Made by a program: the position numbers and the translations under genes. 64,000 bases of DNA from Laguncularia racemosa (lineage: Eukaryota; Streptophyta; Magnoliopsida; Myrtales; Combretaceae): positions 7,130,001 to 7,194,000 of the forward strand of contig JBBMOL010000016.1 in the NCBI GenBank assembly GCA_037954665.1, in the 5' to 3' direction. Shown here in pieces: positions 14,081-26,480 of the stretch. How positions within the stretch are numbered: position 1 is the stretch's first letter; every line of letters starts with the position of its first letter. Below the pieces are notes generated by a model, which had not been told where the DNA came from, ran no database searches, and was given only the letters and a program-made list of their open reading frames with translations.

Positions 14081-14727
14081 TCAAGCTCCAAAATAGCTTC
14101 CAAGAAAGAGAGAACCCATATAGCCAGAAAAGTAAAAACATTTCAAGGGCACAGAAATATCACTAAACCAAGCTATCATATTCGTCTCGGATGCATATAG
14201 AAACAAGCAACCAATCCAGCCTCCAATTATTTCACATGAAACGAAGACCGCAAATGCGGGAAAATCAACAAAAGTTATGAACAAATTTTACAGCTTGGAA
14301 ATAATGTAAGTAAATTTAATGTGAAAACTGTAAAAAAAAACGCATACATTATGACTACTTAAACACACGCATTGCATACACACTCAAACTTCAGATTCTT
14401 GTGTCTCTACCTCCACAAGGTCCATGAGTGAAACACGTCTCACTGGATCAAAGAAAAATCAGCATCAAGCCACTCTGTACCAGTAGCGCAGCAAACTCTC
14501 CTAGCACATATTACAAAATTTCCACAGAAAGAAGAGCTTTGAGAAGACAGCGACGGTAGATTCAAGATGTGGAAAACTGAAACAGCCTTGAAACACCAAT
14601 TACTGGCTCTGTCATGACACATTTGCCTAGACTAAAATCTCAACCTCCTACAAAGCTCTGTTATTTTCCAAGATCAAAACAGATATACAAGCGGAACTCT
14701 TTGCAGGTTTCATTCCTGTGATGGATG

Positions 14728-16498
14728 TCAGAGGAAGCGTCTCCTGAAATTCCTGGTGGTCACTTGATAGGAGCGCATGAGCAGCCCAACCCCTATGCCA
14801 ATTCCAAGGCACATACCTAGGCCAATACCAACACCAACTCTTACACCAGCATTAAACCATGACAGTTCACCGTCCTCACCAGTATACATATCATCTGAGT
14901 AATATGGGTGCCTAACCAATTTTCCATCTGAATCATACTCGTCATTTTCTGTCACTGCCATCTGTCAATACCAAAACAAGCTCAAAGTTACCAGAAAAGT
15001 AACATAAAGAGGGAATCTTACATTTGTAGAGACATTAACTTATGGACATATACAAAATAACACCAAATTGAAGCAATGCAACAGCTGCAAATCACTAGAA
15101 ATGCAAAATAAATAGACAACCAGCATAATAAGATGCATAGTATGAGGGCTTCTGGCTGTTTCCAACTGTTTCCAGAATTTCAATGCAACAGATAAACATC
15201 AACTACCTAAGAGCATCATTCAATATGCGATATCAAAATCTAAACGTATTGCTTTTCATTCCCCCTCCCAGTGGAGGAGCTTGAATTTTCATGTTTTTGC
15301 ATTATTAGGTGTAAATTTACAGGTCTGCTTGTTTTAGTCTTCCAAGCTCTACAGGTTGAAATGAACCATTTCGGTATCTCCAGCATAATGGAAATTAAAT
15401 GGATCTGGATCGATCACGGCAGTTATGTTTAACAAAGGTTAACATCTCTTATCATAGAAATAGAGGCACTGAATTTTAACCATTCAAAGGATAGGACTAA
15501 AACAAATAAACAGTTGGACAGTAAAACACTCCCAATTCTACATTGTATAGATAGCCAACTGCATAAACATAATGTTTATAACCACCTCCTTGTTCATCTA
15601 ATGAAGCCAAACCAAACTGCAAATACGCAACTAAAACTAATGCTATAAAGAAACTAACTTGATGAAACTTTTTTTTTTTGGGAGGGGGCGGGTGGGTGGT
15701 GAATCTGATGACACTAGAAACTCCTAAAAATCCATCAAGAACAATCCATAATTAATCAATCAAAAACAGGTTGTCCAGATGATCAATGATCACCTGCAAA
15801 CTCCGATGCCGAACCAACCCATTCTCAATCCCAAACCTCTCCTCCTCCTCCTCCTCTTTCCCAATCTCCTCATCCTCAGGTATTGCATCCAACGTCCCAT
15901 TCGGTATTTTCCTCCTGGAAGTAACCTGTATTGTCTTCGTCAATATAACCGGAACCCGTGAACAACACCCCGCTATATAAACCTCAATCGAAGGTGAACC
16001 TGAAAACGCACTCTTCGTCCCTCCCGACCCACTAGACCCTAAATTAGCAACATAACAGTCCATACACCATCCCGTTTTATTCGAATTACTCAGATTATTG
16101 ATATCATTACTCTCTACACCAATCCCTACACTCCCATTACTCCAATTATCATCCATTCTCTCTAAAGAACCGCATAGAATCACTTCCCCACCCTCTAAGA
16201 CCTCGAACTCGACGCCACCCGTGATACGCACATTGTCAGTGCTCACATAGGTGACCTCCAGGGTCTCCTTATCGATACGATCCCGTTTCAGGGTTAGGGA
16301 GGCCGGATTCAGCTCAGGGACACGGGAGCCGTTGATTTCCAGGGATATGCCGAGTTCGTGGTGGAGATGGCGGAGGGTTAGGTGGTCAGGGACATCTTCG
16401 ATGAAGCGGCAGGGCGAGATTCGAACATAGAAGAGGCGGATTTCGAGGTGTATAGAGTGGTTGAAGGATGGGGGTTTGGAGGATTTGGGGATCGCCAT
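14728..16498 (-). CDS. At1g01500-family protein of unknown function
   Basis: Homologue of the plant protein encoded by Arabidopsis At1g01500. Exon 1 is 16498-15794 (235 codons) and exon 2 is 14961-14728 (77 codons plus stop). The intron has donor CAG|GTGATC and acceptor GACAG|ATGGCA and falls between codons. Family marks in exon 1 are LEIRLFYVRIS near residue 18, LEINGSRVPELN, LKRDRIDKETLEVTYVSTDN, VEFEVLEGGEVILCGSLE, and EVYIAGCCSRVPVILTKTIQ. An acidic stretch with a Glu run follows. Exon 2 encodes DGELSWFNAGVRVGVGIGLG and a glycine-rich hydrophobic segment, then a basic tail TTRNFRRRFL; this looks like a C-terminal membrane anchor or glycine-zipper helix. The databases' name 'erythronate-4-phosphate dehydrogenase family' has no support here: no NAD-binding loop is visible. 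At 312 aa it is near the expected family length. Function unknown. Confidence 0.93.
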
Positions 16499-16639
16499 AT
16501 TGGGTGAAGGAGAAAGATTGGAAATCTAGGGGAAATTAGGGTTTTTAACATAAGGAATCGGTTAGATTAGGGTATTGAAGAACTGTTTGGGACATAAACG
16601 CGAAGGTAAGCAAATTGTGTTTTCCAATCCTGTTCGTGT

Positions 16640-18030
16640 CCTTCTGGGTCTTAGAGAGAAAGGGAGAGAGAAGTTTTTAATTTCCGTTCGATTTCTTCCG
16701 TGGTTGATTCGAGAAGGTTTCTTTTTTTTTTTTTTTTAAATAAATTTGTGGGTCTAAGAAAACCCAAGTCGACTAGGTTGGCTCAGGCCCATTTAATACA
16801 CAGCCCAATAATCTAAATTTAAGCCTCTTCTCCTTGAAGGTAGCCTATTATGAACACATTTCCGGGGATTAATTCTTTAGAGCAGTTGCAAAACCAGAAG
16901 CCCGTTTTCATCCCATTCCTTTATTAGCTCTACCGTTCTTCTTTTTTTTTGGGTCTATTTGAATATGAATGTTTGCATCAAAACAGATAGAAAGAGGCTA
17001 AAAAAGATAATTATACAAATAAGATACAGACAAAAAAATAAATAATTTAAACGGACCTGTATTTGCAATTTATTAATTCTATCCAATGAATTTCTTTATT
17101 CTTCGGTTTTTGTGGTAGTTTAACATTTCTCTTGCGGAAGTCTAAAATCTCAAGGCCTCATTTTTGCCATGATTGTTTCACATTTTTCTAAGCAATTAAG
17201 TGAATTTTCCTCTTTTCATCATTTGATCCTCTAACACCATTAATATCCTAAAAACCCTATTTAAAGTTTCTAAATATCACATTAATACCTTTCTAATTTT
17301 ATCTTTTAAGTCATTGAGAAGTGTTCATAACATTCTTTTTGTGGGTCCCATTCCTTGTTTATTTCCTTTCTTTTTTTTTTTTGTTGATTTTACAACTTAA
17401 AAATTAACTTTTGTCAACAAAATTAAAAAAAAAAAATGATAAATATAAGAATCTCTCTCAATCTATTATAAGTCCCGAAAAATAAATCCTTAATCTTGAA
17501 TTTGATGTCAACAATCAAGAATAGAGATGGTCTAAGAAACCCATTTTACTTTTTTATTTTCCTAGAAGCATGTCCAGATAGTAGGACCGCTTGCGTATAA
17601 TAGTTTATTATATTTTTCAATATTGATGTGATAAGCACTTACCTTCGAGCCATACTTAGTAATTTTGCTTTCTAACTTGTAAATTTATTTCTTAATTTCC
17701 CTAGGCAGAAATAAGAATGATAAATCTCTATTCTTCATGGTTTTGTTTGTCTTGAAGGAAAAGCCTAAATATTTCCCAAATCTTCCCCTATTGCCTCACA
17801 TATTTAGCTTTTCAAACCATCTTCAACATTTTCCTGAGTGTGATTTACGGAAAAATATGTGATATATTATTATCATTGTATGAGAAGCGTTTTATATGAT
17901 ATTGCTTGCTACATACTGCGCTTCAGAGGCCCAGGTAGAAACATATATGGTCAACCCAGTCCAATTCGATTCAACTACATTTTTTACCCAAATGGAGAGT
18001 TCGAGATTATTTTTTAATTTGTGTTAAGTA
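16640..18030. other. Intergenic, AT-rich, no gene seen
   Basis: Upstream of the At1g01500 homologue. The first 150 bases probably include its leader and promoter. The rest has long A and T runs and no frame longer than about 60 codons with recognisable content. Confidence 0.5.
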
Positions 18031-18039
18031 GTGTAACAT

Positions 18040-19216
18040 TATGTTGCTTTCATACGTATTTGTATGTATTCGAAAAAAGAATTTCCCATAAAATAAACAT
18101 GAAGAGACAATGCTTGTAGAAACCAAGGGAGGTGCATTATCATGAAAGATTTTATAACAAGAAAGTGAATGTCTCGAAGTAATGGTGAGTAAGATATAGA
18201 ATTAAGGTACACATGCTTAATTACCATTAATTATTATTAACATTTAAGTTTAAATTACATGTCACCTTTTTATTTCAAAAAAGAAAATAAATAAATAGCA
18301 TAGACTTTCTTTTTATAAAAATGTAAAAATACAGATTAATTTTTATAATTTTTCCTAAATATTAAATCAAATTTAAATAAGTTATGAGTAGATTTTACAT
18401 TATACCGTGAATGGACATCACGATTTTCTGCCCCTTCGTGCTTGTTCGCATTCAAAGAGAAAAGTGACGCTTTTCCAAAGTGAAATTTTCTAGGTTCAAT
18501 CACAATATATTTCTCAACTATATATGTCATCTCATTTGAATTTAAAAGATTAGTGCGTTGGGGTTAATTTTTAACACCCTATAAAATCAATGCATCAGAT
18601 ATAATACATATGCAAAATTAGGGCATGAGCATAAAAGTGGGATTAGTGCGGGTATATCTGAATTTATGATTTTAGAGAAATAGAATTGGGAGTAATGGAT
18701 TGACCTTTCAAGTTAATACTTAAGTTCTTATAGATTTTATCTTTTATTCTTCCTAATGATAGAATGCTCGAAAGAACCAAAATCATGTGTGTCTTGGGAA
18801 TCACGACCATTATATATATGTCTAGGTTAATTGTTTATTAGCTTTTTATTATTTACAGTTTGGCTTATCATAAAATTAGAAATAATATTTCCAATCTCTA
18901 TAAATATTAATTCATATTTAATTTAATACATTAAAGTTCATAACCTTATTAAATAATTTCATTTGAACTCTATATGATAGTCTTATTAAACAAGTATTAT
19001 CATTAATACAAATATGCTCCTATTGTTTTTTATTAAAATAAACCTAACATGTGTGTCTATTTTAGTTCTTATGCATTGATTCTGATATTACAATATAAAA
19101 TTTTGGATATGCTTAAAAGCATCGAAGTATATGTGATAAGATAAGATTTTAGCAGATAAAAATGGACAAATGTGCATGTCATAAAATTTTACCATAGTTA
19201 ACTTAATTTTGCTATG
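18040..19216. repeat. Duplicated non-coding block, copy A (left part)
   Basis: Similar in order and wording to 37660-38958. Shared stretches include TAAACATGAAGAGA, GAATGTCTCGAAGT, ATTATTAACATTTA(A/G)GTTTAAA, CATTTGAATTTAA, GATATAGC-like runs and AAAATGGACA before the LINE. The block continues after the LINE at 26772-26935. No coding sequence is recognised, and the frames present are short. It is either an old local duplication or two copies of an uncharacterised element. Confidence 0.6.
19200..19216. repeat. Target-site duplication, left side of LINE
   Basis: AACTTAATTTTGCTATG here and AACTTAATTTTGCTGTG at 26772-26788 match at 16 of 17 positions and bracket the LINE. This is the length expected for target-primed reverse transcription. 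Confidence 0.85.
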
Positions 19217-19385
19217 CTAATTCAACCAAGTTGTTGTGTGACCTTAGTTTTCTAGAGAGAGAAAATTCCCTCCCTTCTCTTTAACATCGTCGAACCCTAC
19301 CTCCCTTAAAAGACCACTTCTTCTAGGTAAATCAAACACTAAATCTTCAATTATTAATCTAAAATAACAAAATTAATTCATACAT

Positions 19386-20560
19386 ATGGCAAGTAGTTCA
19401 TATCTCGACAAGCAATCTAGTGGTTTCCACCAACTACTAGGAGCAAGTCTTCCTCGAGGCTTTTTTCAAAGCCATAAATCCGAAGTCCAAGGTTCCACTT
19501 CTAAGACATCTGAACCGGCATCCCCTATTGTAGTCGAACCATACCCAACCATGGTTAACCAAAGATCACAAAACGGGGAATAAGGACATTGTTACATTGG
19601 ATGTCTAAGAAGGTGAAGAGGTTTTGGGCCATGGCAGAAATTCCTATGCGGACAAAGGGAAGACACCTTACATCGATACAAATAGTTAAGTCGAATCCGT
19701 CAACTTGATTGGTAATCCTATAACGAAGCAAATGAAAGACATGTTGGATGAGATTGAGAGACAAAATAACAAATTAAATCAGCCAAGTCATCCACCAATA
19801 AGTTTTGTTGAAGTGGTTGGAGCCACAATTCCCCGCCCCCAACGGTTGGAATTTAAATTGGAGTATCATCCTTCTATCTTTCGAGGCGTGTTACCTAAGG
19901 TCAAACCTCTTCCCTCAGTTGTTGTTTAAAGAGTGAAGAACTAGGAACACACACTTGTAGGCTTTTTCTTGGGGAAGAGAATACCATTCCCTCTTGTGCA
20001 AGCCATGACACTAGGGATATGGAAGGATTATGGGATAACAAACGTCTTTTACAACAAAGAAGGATTATTCTATTTTTGGTTTGCAAATGACACATTCTTT
20101 AATAATATCCCAGAGAGGCCATGGTTCTTTGTTAGAAGATTATTAATTCTCCAAAAATGGCAAATTGGGATGTTGTTAACTAAACTACAACCTTCAAGAG
20201 TTCTACATAGGTGATATTTTCCGGTATTCCTTATGAATACCTCCATTCAGTGAGGGTAAGCTACATTGCAAGCGCTTTTGGAAAACTTATCCAAGCTGAT
20301 ACACTTATGGCATGCCAAGTAAGAGCTAATCAAGCAAGAGTAATGGTGGAAGTGGATGCTATTGAGGAAGTTGTACATCTTGTGGAGTTAGAAAGAGAAG
20401 ATGGAAAATCATGCAAATATTCGATTGAATGCTAATGGCTACCATTGTGCTGCTCAACATTTAAAGTCTTTGGACACACATGTAACACAGGTAAACCAAC
20501 AGACAGCTAACTATCCAAAGAAACCTCCATCGAGGAAAACAAGATGTGGGTAAAGGTCCA
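19386..20560 (+). pseudogene. LINE ORF1 remnant (DUF4283 plus zinc-knuckle type)
   Basis: Open pieces at 19386-19583, 19705-19929, 19969-20214 and 20211-20435 follow one another in different frames. The third contains GKRIPFPLVQAMTLGIW and ERPWFFVRRLLILQKW, typical of the DUF4283 domain found in ORF1 of plant LINEs. A Cys-Cys...GHTC zinc-knuckle-like piece follows near 20440-20480. Such ORF1 products bind the element RNA. Stops and frameshifts after residue 65 and again near 19928 show that it is broken. Confidence 0.75.
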
Positions 20561-21094
20561 ACGTAAGGGAAAAAATAACAAAGGAGCTGATACTCCACAT
20601 CATCCCCTAAAAAGAAGACTATGGTGCTTAGTGAGGAGGCATACTTGCCTGGAAAACATCTTGATTGGAAGAAGAACCCACAAGAGGAAACATCAGAGGC
20701 CCCAGTAGTGAACCTAATGCTGGGAAACACCAAATCTGATGAACCAATTGAGTTGGAATTAGAGTTCATCCCATCCCAAATTCCTGAAATTCCGTATGTA
20801 GAGGGAGAGTAGATGAGAATGAAAATAAAGTAGATGAGAAGAAAGAAGATGAGGGTAAGGAAGGAACAAATAGTAAGGTGGCACTTTGAAGCGCCAATAA
20901 GGAGCCAAGCAAGGTACAAAATGAGGCCACACCAACCACTCAAAAGCTGTCTGGTACATTTAGAAGCCATGAGATGATAAACTTGGCATTGTCTAGTGGT
21001 GGGAGATCGTTTGGTTTAAGTGGGTAAAAGAAGAAGAAGGTTTACAAACATCAGAGGTGTTACACTTAATCATTATCCCATCATCTCAATGAAT

Positions 21095-22144
21095 TTGGCT
21101 TCATGAAACATAAGAGGTCTCAATGACCCATTATAGTGTGCGGAAATAAGAAAGTTTTGTGTGGAGAATGAAGTGTTGGTAATGGGGTTGCTGAAAACTC
21201 GTGTAAATCAAGCTAATGAAGATAGGGTTAAGCTGAAGCTAGTTGCTAATCGAGAGTTTAGTATTAACTTTACGACAAGAAAGAGGATATGGCTTATGTG
21301 AGATCTAAGAAGCTGCAATATTAGACTTGAGAAAGAGCGCAAGCAGTTCTCCCACTGCTATTGCACTCATCTTGGCTTTAATCATTCCTCTTATACTTCG
21401 TTTGTCTATGCATTTAATTATGAAAATGAGAGGAAATTATTGTGGAAGGATTTAACTGAATTAGGTCCTTCTTTAGTTGATCATTCGTGGGTAGTCCTTG
21501 GGAACTTTAATGCGATTAGATTGATCAACGAGAGGAAGAGAGGTAACATGAGGAAAACATTGCAATGATGGATTTTGTAAAGTTCCTTAATCAAGTGGAA
21601 CTTAATGACTTTCGGTTTGGAGGGGATTTCTACTCTTGGTAAATAAACAATCGGATAACCCAAATTTGAAAAAATTAGATAGGATGTTAGTTAATTAAAG
21701 CCGATTGTTGCCCCTATTCTTTTTTATCATTTGGCAGGAGTTTTGCATATAGAGCTTAGCACAGCAAAAAGGAAATATTCATTTAAATTCTTTGAGTTCT
21801 AGATAGAATCATCAAATTTCCTCCCTAGGGTAGAAGCGATTTGGTCACAAGAAGTCAGAGGTTCCAAATGTTCCAAGTGGTAACTAAAATGAAATGGCTA
21901 AAGAGGGAACTCAAAAATTTGAATAACACCAAATTTTCCCACCTTTCAACAAGAGTCAAGTTAGCAAATGAACATTTAATTGTGACTTAAAGCTCAATTG
22001 CAAATGGAAACATAGCACTATTTGACAAAAAAAAAGAAGCATTCTGGGAATACTATTTGCTAAGAGGAGCGAAAGAGAGTCTTTTTAGACAAAAGTCGAG
22101 GGTGAAATGGCTAAAATTGGGAGATAAGAACATTACATATTTTC
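21095..22144 (+). pseudogene. LINE ORF2 remnant, endonuclease part
   Basis: Around 21097 the conserved start of the AP-like endonuclease is readable as A-S-stop-N-I-R-G-L-N-D-P-L, where the usual Trp codon has become TGA. Later pieces such as DHSWVVLGNFNAIR (near 21480) correspond to the family's GDFN motif, with the catalytic Asp replaced by Asn in GNFN. The 3' end reads KWLKLGDKNITYF and stops at the LTR insertion. Several further stops are present. Not functional. Confidence 0.75.
22140..22144. repeat. 5-bp target-site duplication TTTTC, left
   Basis: TTTTC directly before the LTR and again at 24191-24195 directly after it. Five bases is the usual LTR-retrotransposon duplication length. 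The ORF2 reading frame resumes exactly when the LTR and one copy are removed. Confidence 0.85.
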
Positions 22145-22405
22145 TGTAAACACCCCATTTTTGCTTTAGGAATAAATAATAATTAATAATAATCAATTTT
22201 CAATTTTTTTCAATTTTTCTCTAATTTAGCAAAAATAATAAAAATAAATAGGAAAACACATCAATTTTGAAAGATGATTTTAGAAATGGCAATAATAAGG
22301 AATAAATATTTTTTTACAAATTTTTGAAATTTCAAAAAATACAAAAAAATAAAAAAAATCGCATTGCATATATGCAATTTGCAAAATAAACAGAATCAGG
22401 AAAAT

Positions 22406-22478
22406 GGGCTAGCTTAGTTGGTCCGAGCCGTGGCTAAGTGGGTTCGTACGGGTGAGAGGTCGCAGGTTTGAAACGGGG
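22406..22478 (+). other. tRNA-like module with Pol III A and B boxes inside the LTR
   Basis: TAGCTTAGTTGG at 22410-22421 fits the A-box consensus TRGCNNAGYNGG at all positions. GGTTTGAAACG at 22465-22475 fits the B-box consensus GGTTCRANNCC at 9 of 11. The spacing is 55 bases. It does not fold into an obvious full tRNA, so it is called tRNA-like. The matching module of the other LTR has the same spacing. Confidence 0.55.
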
Positions 22479-22816
22479 GGGAAGCAATTTCCGCGTTTTG
22501 CGATTTTTTCATTTACCCAGGACATGTGGCAGCATCTGATTAGCTGGAGGGAACGCACACGCCGGGAGCGTGATCGTCTTCAACCTCGATCCGAGATCAC
22601 CGGCGAGGGAAAAAATTCGAATTTCGACCGTTTCGATTCGATTTTTTGCACAAATCCAACAGATCTTCAACAAAATTGAGATAAACATCATCCAATTGGA
22701 ATCAAATCTCAATAAATCGAAGGATTTACACGAATCGGAGTTGGTTCATTTAACCGTCGATCCGATTTGCCTCGATCAGTAGAAATCCGAGCTTATCCAG
22801 CTTAATTTCGAATGCC

Positions 22817-22825
22817 TATAAATAG
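22817..22825 (+). promoter_or_regulatory. TATA box of the solo LTR
   Basis: TATAAATAG in a GC-richer context about 670 bases into the LTR, followed by a purine-rich leader-like stretch. This fits the U3/R border of a plant LTR. The related LTR has TATAAATAGG at the equivalent place. Confidence 0.6.
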
Positions 22826-24195
22826 AGGATGAAGTGAGAAAGCCAAATCACAGATCAAAAGCGAGAGAAAAGAGTGAATCGGAGACCACCGGAGGAAATC
22901 GAAGCCACGACCGCCGATCAGGAGCTAAGCAACCACCAAGATGTGTTTTTGGAGCAAACCACCGCCATCATTGGATTCCTCACCCTCGATAACCTAGGAT
23001 TCGACATCTCACCCGCTGCAAAAGGCCGTTAGAACGCCGTCAACGAGCACTCCCCGCTGCCGTGTTCAACCGATCCCACCCGACTCGCGCACCGACTTGG
23101 ATCCAGGTAAGTCGGATTTTCCGGATTTTTTGATTTTTTATTTTGTTTATTTATTTCGATTATTTTTATTTATTTATTTATTTATTTGTTAGTTATTTAT
23201 TTATTTACTTATGTATTAGTTATATTTCAATAAATAGAAAAATGCTAGGAATTAGATTTTTTTTTTAGGATTTAATAATAATAATAAATAATAATATAAT
23301 AAAAATAAAAAAGGAAATAAATAATAAAAATATTAGAAAAATAATAATAATATTTTAGATTTTAAAATAGGATAGATAATAACTTATGATAAAATTTAAC
23401 AAAATTTTTAACAAAAATTCACAAAAATTAATAAAAAATCATAAGGATAATAACAAACTATAAAAATCATGAAAACTCATAAAAATTATAAAAAATGTAG
23501 AAGAATGAGAAAAAATCATAAAAATTACAAAAAATCATAAAAATGAGTTTTATCACTTAGAAAAATCATTTTCTCAAATAAATCCAAAATTGACGTTTTT
23601 CCCGAAAATTATTTTCAAAAATCAAATTATTAAGCTTAGGTTTAGATTTTTTTAGAAAAATCCCAAAAATGGTAAAAACATAAATCAAAAGAGATTTCAA
23701 AATTAAAATTAACAAACCCACTAAATATTTTCAGGAAAAGAGAACTACGGCTTGTTTGATCCTGAATAGCAGGTACGTAGGCACCTGTTTGGGTCAACCA
23801 TAAAATGAAATAAAAAATCATTTTTTCAAATAACTCATTCAAAAACACAAAGCAACAGAAACAAAATAAAAGACATTTCTAGATAGAGATAATTTTAGAG
23901 ATTAGGTGGTAACCGTAAGGTTTTAATAGGTTAGCTTTCGAACTTAGAAACTCTGGTTTTCCTTTTCCTCTTTTCACTAAAAACGAGAAGAGGAAATCAC
24001 GATGACTAGTGGTCCAAATTAAGACTAATCCGCTCCTTTAGTCTTAATTCAATATTTCTCAACAACAGTTGGGTGGTGACTCCAAAATTAAACGAAGTTC
24101 TTAAATCAAGTCGAGGATCTATATTAGATGAGCATAGGGTCTAGTCTAGATCGGATTAGGAATGGGAAATTTCAAAAATTAGACTCGACATTTTC

Positions 24196-25560
24196 ATAAA
24201 GTAATCAGTCATTGGCAAAATAGGAATGTTATACATAGTTTGAAAAAGGAGGATGGAACAAAGATTTGTGGGGATGCGAATGTCAAGATGGAAATTGTAG
24301 CTTACTTCTCCAAATTGTTAGGAGGATAGCAAAAGTTCATCACAAATATAGAGGTGCAAGACTATATATACAAACGAATTTCAAATTAACAAGTCTTGTA
24401 AATCAATAGTCTGTTCTTGGATGAGGAAATTAAAAAGGCCTTCTTTGACCAAGTAGACAACAAAGCCCCTAGTCCATATAGTTTTTCTGCCAAGTTTTTG
24501 AAAGCTACATAGCACATTACTGAGGAAGATATGATCAATTGGGTGAAAGAGTTCATGGTGTTGGGAAATATGTTGAAGGAACTAAATTGCATGATTGTCT
24601 CCCTTCTTCCTAAGATTGCTAATCTTATAAATCTTGTTGATTTTAGGCCTATATCTTGCTGTAATATAATTTACAAGGTAATCACCAAATTACTAGCTTC
24701 AAGAATTAAGATGGTTTTACCATTGCTAGTGGGAAAAGAACAATCTGCATTCATTGGAGAGCATCGTATCTTAGATAACATCTTTGTAACCTAAGAATTA
24801 GCCAATGGATACTTCAACAACAAAGGAGCTCCAAAGTGTATGTTTAAAGTAGACATCCACAAAGCCTATGATACCATAAATTGGAGCTTTGTAGAAGCAA
24901 TACTTACAAGCATGAACTTCCCTGCACACTTTATCAAGCATGAAATACCCTTAGATTTTCTTTTAATAGTAATCATGAATTGGTTGGTTTCATCCCTAGC
25001 TCAAGAGGTCTTAGACAAGGTGATCTTATGTCGCTGTATTTGTTTGTACTTGGCGTGGAACTATACTCGGGGAAATTAAGGTAGCTCACTGGTAACTCTA
25101 GATTCCCATATCACTGGAGATGCAAGAAACAACGACTCACACACCTTTGCTTTGCAAATGACCTTTTGATCTTCTGTAAAGGTAATATTGAGTCAGTTAG
25201 AGTGATTAAGGAATTTCTGAGAATATTTGATTTTATTTCGAGCCTTAAAGTAAATAACAATAAAATCTTTGTGTTTCTATCTAATACACCTCTTCCAGTA
25301 AAGGTATAGATACTCAAGATGCTAGAATTTAAAGAAGAGATACTCCCCACTCGTTATCTTGGGATACCGTTACTAGCTTCCAAACTCCACAAATCAGATT
25401 GTGAAGCTCTAATTGATAGAATTTTGGTGAAAATCAACTCATGGACTTCCAAGTTCCTATCCTATGCTGGAGGACTTCGACTCATTAAATCATTATTATT
25501 CTCAATGCAAGTATATTGGGTATCAATGTTTATTTAACTAAAGAAGGTAGTTGATTCCTT
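24196..25560 (+). pseudogene. LINE ORF2 remnant, reverse transcriptase part
   Basis: Resumes the ORF2 frame after the LTR with HKVISHWQNRNVIHSLKK. Reverse-transcriptase blocks seen in order are DFRPISCCNIIYKVITKLLA (near 24640), EQSAFIGEHRILDNI (24740), FKVDIHKAYDTINWSF with the first catalytic Asp (24843), and CFANDLLIFCKG (25148). In the last, the usual F/Y-A-D-D has become F-A-N-D, so one catalytic Asp is lost. Then LPTRYLGIPLLASKLHKSDC (25345). Stops at 24792, 25077 and 25536 interrupt it. Inactive. Confidence 0.85.
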
Positions 25561-26159
25561 TGAAAGGCTTATGCACAATTTTCTATGGAGTTGGAGGCCT
25601 AATATTTTAACAAAAGCCAAGGTAAGATGGCAAAAGGTGTGTACCCCGATTGATCAAGGGGGTTAGGCACTCCTAAACTTGAAATATGGAACAAAGGAGT
25701 TTAACTAAAACATATTTGACATTTATGTGGAGACTCAATAAGAGGTGTTTGGGGTGAATGGGTAAATTCTAACTTTCTTAGGAAAACATCATTCCGAGAG
25801 ACCAAAAGACCCTTTAAGTGTTCTTGGAGTTAGAGTAAATTGCTGAAGCTTCATTTGCTACCAAGAAGCATGTTTAAGTGGGAAGTGGGTGATTGCCTTT
25901 CTATATCTCTATGGTCAGACTTTTGGTTGCCAATTGGACCTTTAAACTTGATGCATAGTGCTAGAACAATTGCTACTTTAAGGCTCCCTTGAATTCTAGG
26001 TTGTGTTTGATTATACAAGGCAATGGTTGGGAATTTCCACAGAACAACTTTTGGTATGGGTTTACAATACCCTCAAATATAATCCCTAATCCACATGAAG
26101 CTAATAAGTTCACTTAGAGTAAGGATGTATCTAGGATCTTCTCTATCAAGAGTGTTTAC

Positions 26160-26480
26160 AAGGCGTTATCTAATCACAATGGCATTATCCCCTAGGCTAA
26201 GATAATTTGGAACAAATACTTTATGCCATGACACTCATTTATCCTGTGGTTAGTTTGGAAAAGGAAATTTTACACTTTAGAAAAGCTCAATAGTTGGGGA
26301 ATATCTACCTTAACAACATGTTACCTATGTTCAAGTGGGAATGAGAACCATGGCCATTTATTCTTTAAGTGCACATACTCTAAATAAGTATGGAAGGTAG
26401 TTTTGATGGAACTTAAATGCCCAACATCCTTCCTCTCATGGTAAAATGCAACTACAGGCCTCATGCACTAAATGCCTAGA
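26160..26480 (+). pseudogene. LINE ORF2 remnant, C-terminal zf-RVT region
   Basis: Readable pieces include AKIIWNKYF, FILWLVWKRKFYTLEKLNSW and CYLCSSGNENHGHLFFKC, the Cys-Cys-His-Cys pattern of the zinc-binding domain that follows plant LINE reverse transcriptases. The frame is broken by stops. It lies 300-600 bases before the A-rich LINE end. Confidence 0.7.

Larger units (their letters stand above)
22145..24190 (+). mobile_element. Solo LTR, probably Ty3/gypsy, nested in the LINE
   Basis: Begins TGTAAACACCCC and ends GACTCGACA, so it has TG...CA ends, and it is flanked by TTTTC duplications. No gag-pol, primer-binding site or second LTR is present, so this 2046-bp unit is a solo LTR left by recombination. 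Inside are a tRNA-like module (22406-22478), a TATA box (22817-22825), an A/T-rich region with many AATAA words, the motif CAGGTACGTAGGCACCTG (23770-23787), and GGTGGTGACTCCAAAATT near the end. The last two are shared with the LTR at 27578-30004. Lineage (Tat/Ogre-like) is inferred from those motifs. Confidence 0.85.

Noticed and set aside
14728..16498. Erythronate-4-phosphate dehydrogenase, the database name for the At1g01500 family
   Set aside because: No Rossmann glycine loop or catalytic residues are visible. The name probably arose from the neighbouring AN gene, which does have the dehydrogenase-like fold.
22406..22478. A genuine tRNA gene
   Set aside because: A and B boxes are present but no acceptor stem pairing or anticodon arm could be drawn convincingly; it lies at a fixed position inside an LTR.
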